A stretch of 64,000 bases of DNA from Solirubrobacteraceae bacterium (GTDB taxonomy: Bacteria; Actinomycetota; Thermoleophilia; Solirubrobacterales; Solirubrobacteraceae): contig JANWIP010000029.1 in assembly GCA_025449845.1 (NCBI GenBank), forward strand, positions 23,780 through 87,779. The letters are read 5' to 3'. A model generated the notes under the pieces. That model had not been told where the DNA came from. It was given only the letters and a program-made list of their open reading frames with translations, and did not search any database. Below are positions 8,126 through 15,996 of this stretch, piece after piece. A program made the translations under genes and the position numbers. Within the stretch, counting starts at the first letter, position 1; each line of letters opens with the position of its first letter.

Positions 8126-9718
8126 TCAGGTAGGCGTCGAGACACGGGGCCGGGCGACCTCCTCGCGATCCCCGTTGTCGCCGGCCTTGCCGCCGGGCCT
8201 GCTGCCGGGTTTGCGCGGCGTCTCGCTGTAGTAGTACTCGCCATCGATCGACCCGGTCACCCCTGTGATCACCAGGCCGAAGACCTTGCGCCCGCTCTGC
8301 TCGAGGATGCGCCGGGCGGAACGGACCCGGTCGCGGCGGCTTGAGCCCGCGCGGGCCACCAGGATCACGCCGTCTATCTCGGGCAACTGGATCAGCACAC
8401 GAGTATCGGCGACCGGCAGCAGCGGGGGTGAATCGATGATCACGACTTCGGCGTTTTCGCGCACCCCCGCGACCACCGCGGACATCCGCCCCGCGCTGAG
8501 CAGATCCGCGGAGTTCGGCGGATTTATGCCGCTGGGCAGGATCGAGAGGTTGGGGTCTCCGGGCCGGGTGATGAGATAGTCGTTCAGAGCGCCTTCGGAT
8601 ATCAACAGGTCGGAGAGGCCAGGGGCATCCGAGTCCACGCCCAGTTGCGCAGCCGCTGTGGGACGGCGCATGTCGGCCTCGATCAGGATCACGCTCCGGC
8701 CGACGGCCGCAAGCGCACAGGAAAGGTTGACCGCGACGGTGCTCTTGCCCTCGCTCTCCTCGGCGCTCGTGATCACGAAGCAGCGCGCCGCGCCGGTCGG
8801 ATCGACAAAGCGCAGGCTCTCGCGCAGCATGCGGTATGCCTCGCCGGCCGGTCCGACGAGCTGAGCGGCGACCGCTCCCCCCCGTGGGGGCCGTGTCTGG
8901 GGGATGCTGGCGATCACCGGATAGCCGCCGTAGGCGCGCTCGATGTCCTCGAAGGTCTTCAGCCTGCGGTCGAGGAAATCGACGAGCAGCGCGAGCCCGC
9001 AGCCGAGGAACAGCCCGATCACACCCCCGAGGAGCGCATCGCGCTTGGGCTTGGGCGCCACCGGCACGCCATTCGGCTGGGCGGCGGCGATGACCTCGCC
9101 GTTGCCCGTCTGCAAGGCCCTCAGCACCCGTAACTGGCGCAGGCTGTTTTCGAGCTTGGGCTTTTCGGCCGGCGAGGCAGTCGCCAGCGACTGGATGACG
9201 AGTTCCTCTGCCTGGGAGACCAAGGCCCTGTCGGTTTCGCGCCTGTAGCTGATGTACCCAGCGGCAAAAGCATTGGCAACCGCCGCTGCATCCGCCGGCG
9301 TCGATCGCTTGGCCTGGATCTCGGCGATATTGGCGTTGGAGCTCGGGGAGACCGAGATCGAGCCAAGCAGCGCTTCTGGCGATTCCTGGGAATGGAGAAG
9401 CTTTTGCGCCTCCTCGGCGACGCTGATCGAGGTGACGACGTCGATGTTGGTCTGGGTCGTGCGCTGCGGTTCTTCGGCCCCCTGCTGGTAGAGACCACTC
9501 CCGAACAGCGCCTGGGCGAAGCCCGGTTCGCGGAACAGCAGCTGAGAGGTGGAGCTGTACTGCTTGGGCTTGTGCAGCGAAAGCGCCGTGGCAGCGGTGA
9601 TGCTGACGAGGAATACGACGATCACGATCAACTTGCGCCGCCAGAGCACAGACAGCAGCTCGAAGGGCGAGATGGTAGGAGCTGCCTGGCGATCGAGCGG
9701 GGGATCGTTAACGGCCAC
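8126..9718 (-). CDS. Polysaccharide chain-length determinant fused to BY-family tyrosine kinase (Wzz-CpsD/Wzc type)
   Basis: 530 aa membrane protein controlling polysaccharide chain length and export. Residues ~15-250 are the Wzz domain, bounded by transmembrane helices ('LIVIVVFLVSITAATALSL' and 'LLGGVIGLFLGCGLALLVDFL'). The cytoplasmic half is the bacterial tyrosine kinase, with Walker A 'SAEESEGKST', Walker A' 'VILIEADMRRPT' and Walker B 'VVIIDSPPLL'. The C-terminus has a short tyrosine cluster, 'GEYYYSE', shorter than in Wzc but enough for autophosphorylation. The matching CpsB-type phosphatase is 30 kb away at 39082. The GTG start is preceded by a weak 'gaagg'. It faces the GT39-like gene divergently. 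Confidence 0.92.
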   Translation of the reverse strand: MAVNDPPLDRQAAPTISPFELLSVLWRRKLIVIVVFLVSITAATALSLHKPKQYSSTSQLLFREPGFAQALFGSGLYQQGAEEPQRTTQTNIDVVTSISVAEEAQKLLHSQESPEALLGSISVSPSSNANIAEIQAKRSTPADAAAVANAFAAGYISYRRETDRALVSQAEELVIQSLATASPAEKPKLENSLRQLRVLRALQTGNGEVIAAAQPNGVPVAPKPKRDALLGGVIGLFLGCGLALLVDFLDRRLKTFEDIERAYGGYPVIASIPQTRPPRGGAVAAQLVGPAGEAYRMLRESLRFVDPTGAARCFVITSAEESEGKSTVAVNLSCALAAVGRSVILIEADMRRPTAAAQLGVDSDAPGLSDLLISEGALNDYLITRPGDPNLSILPSGINPPNSADLLSAGRMSAVVAGVRENAEVVIIDSPPLLPVADTRVLIQLPEIDGVILVARAGSSRRDRVRSARRILEQSGRKVFGLVITGVTGSIDGEYYYSETPRKPGSRPGGKAGDNGDREEVARPRVSTPT

Positions 9719-9897
9719 GTTCGGCCAGCCTTCGCATTGGGCTGTTCACTAGTTGCATCATACGTCGGTAGGGGCGTCGAGAAGCCACGTAGACCTATCG
9801 GTCAGGCGAACGTCGCCCTTGACCCTCAGATCCCCTCTACCCGGCAGCCCCGCTCCCGCAACCTTCCGACACCGGGCAGCGCCGCTCGCGCAACTGA

Positions 9898-9903
9898 GAT
9901 AAT
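9898..9903 (+). promoter_or_regulatory. Candidate -10 box GATAAT for a leaderless transcript
   Basis: GATAAT ends six bases before GTG 9910. No Shine-Dalgarno is visible, which supports leaderless initiation at this GTG. Confidence 0.4.
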
Positions 9904-9909
9904 CCTTAG

Positions 9910-11427
9910 GTGGGCACGATCGGAGCGCCCGGAGCCGCCGCCAGCGCCGCAGCAGGCGAGCGGCCCCACGCGCGCACAGCAGATAGATCCTGGCAGCTGA
10001 ACGCGACCGCGCTCGTGATCGCCCTGACCGCGCTTGGAGCGATCCTGCGCTTCGCCACGCTGGACGTGCAGAGCATCTGGCTGGACGAGTCGGCGACGAT
10101 GATCCTGGTGCACCGCGGCCTGAGCGGACTGCTCTCCCACCTGCCCGCAAGCGAGTCGGCGCCGCCGCTCTACTACGTGCTGATTTGGGCCTGGACGAAG
10201 GTTTTCGGCGCCGGAGTGCTTGGCTTCCGCTCCTTCTCCGCGCTCGTGGGCACGCTGACGATCCCCGTGATGTACCTGGCCGGACGACGAATCTCCCCTC
10301 GCGTAGGGCTGTGGGCGGCGACCCTTACCGCCATCAACCCAGCCATGTACTACTACTCCCAGGAGGCTCGCGCCTATGCCCTGCTGATCTTCTTCAGCGC
10401 AGCCGCCCTGGTGCTGTGGCAGCGCGCGTTGCAGGAGCCCAGCGCGCGCCGCTTGGCACTGTGGTCGCTGGCCTCGATTCTCGCGCTGCTGACGCACTAC
10501 TTCGCCGTCTTCCTGTTCGTGCCCGAGGCGGTCATACTCGCGCGCCGGCTGGGTTGGCGACGCGTTGCCATCCCGGGCGGTGCGGTCGTGCTGGTCGGCC
10601 TGGCCCTGGTGCCACTCGCGCTGCGCGAGCGCGCCGACGGCAAGTCCAACTGGATCCAGGGCAGTTCGCTGATATCGCGCCTGGCGCAGGTGCCTAAGCA
10701 GTTCCTGATCGGTCTCTATGGGCCGCTTGAGATCTACTCCACGCTGGCGGCGGGCCTGCTCGCAGCGGGGGCGATCGTACTGCTGGTGCGTCGTGGCAAT
10801 GCGCGTGAGAAGCGGCTCGCACGCGATGTCGCGATCGTCATGGTGGTCGCCTTGGCACTGCCAGCGCTGTTAGCCGTGACGCACGCGCTGGACATCTTCA
10901 ATGGGCGCAACGTGATGGCCACCTGGCCCCCCGCGGCCGTGCTGGTCGCCATCGGCCTCGGTATGACGCACGCCAAGCGCGCCGGAGCGTTGCTGGGCGC
11001 TGGCATTTGCGCCATCTTCCTGCTGGTGATCTATGGCATCGACATCACGCCGGGCTATCAACGCGATGACTGGCGCGGCGTGGCCCAGACGCTGCAGGCG
11101 CCCGCGGCGGATCGCGTGATCGTCGCCCCCGAACACGGTTCCTCTCCGTTGTACATCTACATGCCCTCAAGCCAGAACCTCACCACCCCGAGCACCACCA
11201 CACACGAAGTCGCCTTCGTCGCGTTGCGCAGCCAGCACACCGGACACAAGCCATATCCGCCTTCAGTGCCCACCAGCCCGCCGCCCGGCTTTCGCCTGCT
11301 GAGCGTGCACCGAACCGAAGCCTTCGCCGTCGTACGCTTCCGCGCCAGCGGCGAGGCCAAGGTGAGCGTGAGCTCACTGCGACGCATGAGCGGTGAACCC
11401 AAGGCAGACGTTTTTCTTCAGCGCTGA
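9910..11427 (+). CDS. GT39/ArnT-like polyprenyl-phosphate-sugar glycosyltransferase (GT-C fold)
   Basis: 505 aa polytopic membrane enzyme of the dolichyl-phosphate-mannose mannosyltransferase superfamily. It would move a sugar from a polyprenyl phosphate carrier to a glycan, lipid or protein outside the membrane. The first extracytoplasmic loop carries the acidic motif 'SIWLDESATM' and the conserved 'ESAPPLYYVLIWAWTKVFG'. A later 'YYYSQEARAYAL' matches the family's second conserved loop. About 10 hydrophobic helices are followed by a ~110-residue soluble C-terminal domain. Acceptor and sugar are unknown. Confidence 0.85.
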   Translation: MGTIGAPGAAASAAAGERPHARTADRSWQLNATALVIALTALGAILRFATLDVQSIWLDESATMILVHRGLSGLLSHLPASESAPPLYYVLIWAWTKVFGAGVLGFRSFSALVGTLTIPVMYLAGRRISPRVGLWAATLTAINPAMYYYSQEARAYALLIFFSAAALVLWQRALQEPSARRLALWSLASILALLTHYFAVFLFVPEAVILARRLGWRRVAIPGGAVVLVGLALVPLALRERADGKSNWIQGSSLISRLAQVPKQFLIGLYGPLEIYSTLAAGLLAAGAIVLLVRRGNAREKRLARDVAIVMVVALALPALLAVTHALDIFNGRNVMATWPPAAVLVAIGLGMTHAKRAGALLGAGICAIFLLVIYGIDITPGYQRDDWRGVAQTLQAPAADRVIVAPEHGSSPLYIYMPSSQNLTTPSTTTHEVAFVALRSQHTGHKPYPPSVPTSPPPGFRLLSVHRTEAFAVVRFRASGEAKVSVSSLRRMSGEPKADVFLQR

Positions 11428-11445
11428 GGCGAGGGAAGACAGCAC

Positions 11446-12720
11446 CTAACGCAGCGCCGCATAGGCGTCAGCCACAAACTGCTCCTGCGCATCCAGGTAG
11501 GGCCCGAGCCGGAAAGCCTGCGCGCGCTCATGGGCACGCGCCACCCGTGCAGCGGTCTCACCGCCTTCGTCGCGCAGCGTGCGAGCAAGCGCTGCCGCCG
11601 CGGCACGGGCATCGCCGCGGGCGAACAGCAAGGCGTGCTCCTCGTCGTGCATGCCCTCGCCGATGCCGCCTACGTCGGCGGCGACGAGCGGCACACGCGC
11701 GAGTGCACCCTCGATCGTGACGAGTGGAAAGGGCTCTTCCCATAGCGAAGGGACGATCAGTGCATGCGCGCGGGCAAGCGCGGCCGCGGCCTGCTCAGGC
11801 GTCACCTGCCCGCGCCACTCGATCGCGGTGGCAACCCCGAGACGCTCGGCCAGCAGCCGCATCTCGGCGGCATGACCGGAGTCCTCGGGGCCGACCACGA
11901 CCAGCCGTGCGGAAACGGAGTGTTCAGAGCGCAGCAGCGCCAAGGCCTCGATTGCCACCGAGAGGCCCTTGTAGGGAGTGACGCGGCCCAGGAAGACCAG
12001 CTCGGGCTCAGGAGCGGGGTCACGGAGCACCGCCGCATAGAGGTCACCATGGCGCGGCACGGAATGCCCGACGCGCTCCAGCACGGGATTGAGGAAAGGC
12101 GGCGTTTGCACCATGCGCCTGATCGCCTCCGAGTTCCAGGAGATCGCGGCGCTCAACGGCGCCGTCGGGTGCAGACGCAAAGGGGGCAGCGCGTTGAAGG
12201 CTCGGCAGCCGACGGACCACGTCCCACGCGCCAACCCGCGAGACGCGCCGAGAGAGCCTGCCGGCAGCAGTTCGCGCAGGTACTGGTCCGCTGTGAAGAG
12301 CCCCCCGAACCAGTGCTCGCAGACGCGGAACGCCAAGGGCACCCCGCTGTCGGCCAGCACGCGCAGTGCGGCCTGCGGGATCGCGGCGCCGTTCCAGCAA
12401 TAGATCAAGTCGGGCTCCCAGGCCAGCGCGCGGCGCGCGGCGCCCACGGCGCGCAAGGAGGCAAGCGGCGCGCGCAACGCCCCTTGCCAGTCGTGCGTCA
12501 GCCGCGTCAGTTCACGACGTACCGGCTCCGGCCGGGGGGTCTCCTCGGCGCCCCGGGGGGTCCCCTCGCCCCGGGGCGTCTCCTCGGCGCCCGTAGTGTC
12601 GCTGCTAAGCACGAGCACTTCGTGGTGCTGGTGCAGGCGCTCAACCACGCCCGAGCACTCGACCTCGTAGCCGCCGAAGGCAACGGGTGGGTAGAGGGTT
12701 GAGAGCACCAGGATGCGCAT
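11446..12720 (-). CDS. Glycosyltransferase family 4
   Basis: GT-B glycosyltransferase. The ATG at 12720 ('MRILVLSTLYPPVAFGGYE') is chosen over the ORF-track start because it begins the first beta strand and glycine-rich loop. TACCTT lies nine bases upstream, as in other apparently leaderless genes here. The C-terminal domain shows 'LVFLGRVTPYKGL', 'VGPEDSG' and the donor-site 'PSLWEEPFPLVTIEGALA'. A low-complexity insert ('EETPRGEGTPRGAEETPRPEP') encoded by short DNA repeats sits near residue 50; family members normally lack it. It is divergent from the acyltransferase operon. Confidence 0.85.
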   Translation of the reverse strand: MRILVLSTLYPPVAFGGYEVECSGVVERLHQHHEVLVLSSDTTGAEETPRGEGTPRGAEETPRPEPVRRELTRLTHDWQGALRAPLASLRAVGAARRALAWEPDLIYCWNGAAIPQAALRVLADSGVPLAFRVCEHWFGGLFTADQYLRELLPAGSLGASRGLARGTWSVGCRAFNALPPLRLHPTAPLSAAISWNSEAIRRMVQTPPFLNPVLERVGHSVPRHGDLYAAVLRDPAPEPELVFLGRVTPYKGLSVAIEALALLRSEHSVSARLVVVGPEDSGHAAEMRLLAERLGVATAIEWRGQVTPEQAAAALARAHALIVPSLWEEPFPLVTIEGALARVPLVAADVGGIGEGMHDEEHALLFARGDARAAAAALARTLRDEGGETAARVARAHERAQAFRLGPYLDAQEQFVADAYAALR

Positions 12721-12848
12721 GCAGCCTGAAAGGTAGCCGCCGACGCACCAGGGCACTCATCTGTCGACGGCTGTCTGCCGAAAAGATCCAGAGTGGCTGC
12801 CTTCACGCAGCCTTCACATCACCGCTACCAGTGAGCCATATCTTTTGC

Positions 12849-12854
12849 AAGGAG
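12849..12854 (+). promoter_or_regulatory. Shine-Dalgarno AAGGAG
   Basis: AAGGAG five bases before ATG 12860 decides the start of the first acyltransferase; the ORF-track TTG at 12845 is rejected. Confidence 0.7.
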
Positions 12855-12859
12855 TTGGG

Positions 12860-13867
12860 ATGAGCGCGGAAGAGAACTCGGATCTGACGACTGCCGTGAC
12901 CCGCGCCAGGCGCGCAACTCAGCCGCCCGCGATGCCGCCGGTCAGCCTCAGAGTACGTCTGAGCACCACGCCGTGGTTGCACCGACTGATGCCCGCACCT
13001 CTCGCCATCCGCCGGGCAGAGAGACGAGGGGCAGAGAACTGGGAGCGCTACCCAGACGAACGGCAACGCGCCCGTGCCGCGATGGAGGCGATCGTAGCTG
13101 GCACCGAACGCGCCCATCAGGCGGAGGAGCTCTCGCGGCAATACATGATCGAGAGCGAGGTGCACCGGATGCTGTTCTGGCGGCCGCTGCGCACGGCGAG
13201 GATGGCCGAGAAGTCAGAAGCGCACCTGCACGATGCGCTGGAGGCCGGTCGCGGCGTGCTGCTCAGCTCCTGCCACACCGGTCCGATCTTCCAGACCATG
13301 TCGGTGATCGCGGCACGCGGTCGTGGTGCGTTCTGCGTGGCGGCGCCGTGGTTCTTCGAGCAGCCCAGCCACGATCAGTGGGGGCGGCGACTTGCACGCT
13401 GGTGGCAGGTGGCCCGCGCTCGACGCGAGCACGTGATCCCATCGGTGGGCTCCTATCCCGTGTTGCGCCTGCTGCTCGAGCAACGCGAGCTGGTGTGGCT
13501 GCTGTTCGACATGCCGGGGTCGCGCGAGACGCACTTCCTCGGAAAGCCCATCATGGTCTCCTCCAGCAGCGCCCGGCTCGCAAGCGAAACGCAGGCGCTG
13601 ATCCTGCCACTGCGAAGCAGGCGCGAAGGCCACCGCACGTGGGTGGATGTCGGCGCGCCGCTCGATCCGAGTACCTACGCCGACGTCGAGGATCTGCACG
13701 ATGCCTTGGCGGCGGTGCACGAACGTTGGATTCTGGACTTGCCCGCGACACTCGAGGATCCCCGCCGCCGAGGCGCATGGGAAGAGCGAGCAACCGCAAG
13801 TGGCTGGACGCGGCCGGCCTCTGCGCGCGTCGGCGGCGCCGGCCAACGCAGAGGACTCACGGCATAG
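12860..13867 (+). CDS. LpxL/HtrB-like lysophospholipid acyltransferase
   Basis: 335 aa, resembling the lipid A/PIM acyltransferase superfamily (LpxL, PatA), which moves an acyl chain onto a glycolipid at the inner membrane face. The signature area is 'GVLLSSCHTGPIFQTM', with the candidate catalytic His at ~139. Later 'ELVWLLFDMPGSRETHFLGKPIMVSSSSARLA' matches the substrate-binding part of the family. The usual acidic residue right after the His (HxxxxD/E, or HxGNWD/E in PatA) is replaced by Phe. There is no N-terminal transmembrane helix. First gene of an acyltransferase-GT4-acyltransferase operon. Confidence 0.75.
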   Translation: MSAEENSDLTTAVTRARRATQPPAMPPVSLRVRLSTTPWLHRLMPAPLAIRRAERRGAENWERYPDERQRARAAMEAIVAGTERAHQAEELSRQYMIESEVHRMLFWRPLRTARMAEKSEAHLHDALEAGRGVLLSSCHTGPIFQTMSVIAARGRGAFCVAAPWFFEQPSHDQWGRRLARWWQVARARREHVIPSVGSYPVLRLLLEQRELVWLLFDMPGSRETHFLGKPIMVSSSSARLASETQALILPLRSRREGHRTWVDVGAPLDPSTYADVEDLHDALAAVHERWILDLPATLEDPRRRGAWEERATASGWTRPASARVGGAGQRRGLTA

Positions 13868-13897
13868 CGTCCCGCTCAGCATCTACGGTGCAGCGCA

Positions 13898-15034
13898 ATG
13901 CGCGTGCTGTTCTTCAACGAGGGCAATCTCGGAACCCACATTCTCGGCCAAGGACAACTCGAGCAGGCACTGCGCATCGGGCTCGCCGACGCTCCAGAGG
14001 TACAAGCGCATTTCGCTGGGCTGACGCCGATGGGACGCCTGGCGCTGGCGGCCGCCGTACGCAGCACAGCGCCGCTGGCCCGCGCGGGACTCGACTTCAG
14101 GACGCTGCGCTGGCACACCGTGCAGGCGGTGCGGGCCCGGCGTGCTCTGCGCGAGGAGCTACGCAGCTGGCCCGCCGACGTGGCGCATGTGCATAGCCAC
14201 TCGATCGCGCTGGCGATGGGTGGGACGATGCGTGCCATGCCTGTGGCGCTGTCGGTGGACGTCACCGTGCGCGATTGGTGGGCGATGCCGGCGTGGCGTC
14301 CACCCCAGCGCTATGCGCCGATGATGATCGAGCCAAGCTGTGTCCTTGAGCGTCGCGCGTTACGCCATGCCGCGGTGGTGCTCGCCTGGACTGAGTGGGC
14401 GCGCAAAGCGGTGCAGCAGAGCGCTCCGGACGCGAACGTCGTGGAGCACCACCCGGGCATCGACCTGACCCGCTATCGCCCGGCGGCACGCCGCGAGCGC
14501 GACCGTCCCCGGGTGCTGTTCGTGGGCGGGCGCTTCGTGGAGAAAGGCGGCGAGGACCTGCTGCACGCGCTCGGCGACAAGTTGGGACACGAGGTAGACC
14601 TCGATCTGGTCACCCCTGTCGAGGTGCCCGCACGCGCAGGCGTGACCGTGCATCGGCTGAAACCCTCCGATCCGAAGCTACTCGAACTGCAACAGCAGGC
14701 CGATCTGTTCTGCCTGCCGACCCACGGCGACGCGGCGCCCTGGGCGGTGCTGGAGGCGATGGCCTGCGGGACGCCGGTCCTGTCCACGCACATCGGGGGC
14801 ATTCCCGACATGCTTGAGCAGGGACAAGCCGGCGTGCTCGTCGCACATGGCGATCGCGCCGCACTCAGCGAGGCCCTGAGCGCACTGCTGGCCAACCCCG
14901 AGCAACGCGCCTCGCTCGCGGCGAGCGCGCGCGAGCGTTGCGAGCAGCACTACGACGCCAGGCAGCAATTCGCCCGCTTGGTTGACCATTTGGCGCAAGC
15001 GCGAGAAGATCGAAGGAATGGCAGACGAGCTTGA
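13898..15034 (+). CDS. Glycosyltransferase family 4 (glycolipid operon)
   Basis: 378 aa GT-B enzyme between two acyltransferase paralogues. N-terminal 'MRVLFFNEGNLGTHILGQ'; C-terminal 'RVLFVGGRFVEKGGEDLLHAL' and donor-site 'LPTHGDAAPWAVLEAMACGTPVL'. It starts 30 bases after the first acyltransferase and its end overlaps the second by 17 bases. The context suggests it glycosylates a lipid that the two acyltransferases modify, similar in logic to phosphatidylinositol mannoside assembly. TACGGT eight bases before the ATG could be an internal leaderless promoter. Confidence 0.85.
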   Translation: MRVLFFNEGNLGTHILGQGQLEQALRIGLADAPEVQAHFAGLTPMGRLALAAAVRSTAPLARAGLDFRTLRWHTVQAVRARRALREELRSWPADVAHVHSHSIALAMGGTMRAMPVALSVDVTVRDWWAMPAWRPPQRYAPMMIEPSCVLERRALRHAAVVLAWTEWARKAVQQSAPDANVVEHHPGIDLTRYRPAARRERDRPRVLFVGGRFVEKGGEDLLHALGDKLGHEVDLDLVTPVEVPARAGVTVHRLKPSDPKLLELQQQADLFCLPTHGDAAPWAVLEAMACGTPVLSTHIGGIPDMLEQGQAGVLVAHGDRAALSEALSALLANPEQRASLAASARERCEQHYDARQQFARLVDHLAQAREDRRNGRRA

Positions 15035-15965
15035 GCTGGCGTTAGCGCGGGCCCGTCGCCCGCTGCAACCGCCCCCCTGGCCGTCGGTGCCGCTCGGCGT
15101 GCGCATGCGAACCTCACCATGGCTGCACCGACTGGTCCCCAACCGACTGGCGGTCCGCAGAGCAGAGCGCCGCGGGCGCCAGACATGGGAGCGCTGGCCG
15201 CAGGACCGCGACGGCTTCCGGGAAGCGCTCAAGGCCATCGTGGGCGGGACAGAGCGCGCCGGAGAGGTCGAGCAGCTGACGCGCGACTACCTAGTCGAGA
15301 GCGAGGTGCAGCGAACTCTCTTCTGGCAGCCCTGGGAAACGGTCAATATCGCTGATGACACCAGGGCCATGCTGCGTGAGACCATCGCCAAGGATCGCGG
15401 AGCGCTGCTCAGCTTCTGCCACCAGGGACCGTTCTTTCACTCAGCTTCGATCGGCCCCTCGCTCGGCCGCATGGTCTACGCCGTCGGTGGGCCATGGGTC
15501 TTTGCGCAGCCAACCGCGGACTACTGGGGCCGGCGCGTAGTGCGTCGCCTGGAGGGCCTGCAGGCACAGGATGGGAGGCTGGTGTTCTCGGTCGGCTCCT
15601 TCGGGGTGGTGAAAGCTCTGCTTGAGGAGCGCGAGCTGGTGATATTGCATTTCGACGTGCCCGGCCACCACGAGACGCGCTTCCTGGGCAAGCCGGTGAT
15701 GCTCACGACCGGCAGCGCCAAGCTCGCCATGCTGACCGACGCTCTGGTCGTGCCGATGCGCCTGCGCCGCAAAGGTCACCGCGTGTGGCTCGACGCGCAC
15801 CCGCCGCTGGACCCACGCGAGCACGAGGACATTGAGCAGCTGCACGGGGCCCTGGCCGCGGTGCACGAGCAATGGATTCTGGAGTTGCCCGCGACCTTCG
15901 AGGACCCGCGCCGGACAGGCTTCTGGGAAGGCGCAAATGCCGAGGGTTGGCCGCTGTCAAGCTGA
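15018..15965 (+). CDS. LpxL/HtrB-like lysophospholipid acyltransferase, second copy
   Basis: 315 aa paralogue of the 12860 gene; both share 'STTPWLHRL'/'RTSPWLHRL' starts, 'RRAERRG' and the 'HETRFLGKPVM' region. ATG 15018 with 'gaagga' five bases upstream is preferred to the ORF-track start and gives a 17-bp overlap with the GT4 gene. The catalytic His lies in 'LLSFCHQGPFFHSAS'; again Phe occupies the place of the usual Asp/Glu. Probably adds a second acyl chain to the same glycolipid. Confidence 0.75.
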   Translation: MADELELALARARRPLQPPPWPSVPLGVRMRTSPWLHRLVPNRLAVRRAERRGRQTWERWPQDRDGFREALKAIVGGTERAGEVEQLTRDYLVESEVQRTLFWQPWETVNIADDTRAMLRETIAKDRGALLSFCHQGPFFHSASIGPSLGRMVYAVGGPWVFAQPTADYWGRRVVRRLEGLQAQDGRLVFSVGSFGVVKALLEERELVILHFDVPGHHETRFLGKPVMLTTGSAKLAMLTDALVVPMRLRRKGHRVWLDAHPPLDPREHEDIEQLHGALAAVHEQWILELPATFEDPRRTGFWEGANAEGWPLSS

Positions 15966-15996
15966 ACAGATCAGGCCCCCACGCCTTGTGCCGAGG

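Noticed and set aside
13214-13882. 222-aa minus-strand ORF
   Set aside because: Shadow of the acyltransferase gene, whose reading frame has clear family motifs and a Shine-Dalgarno.
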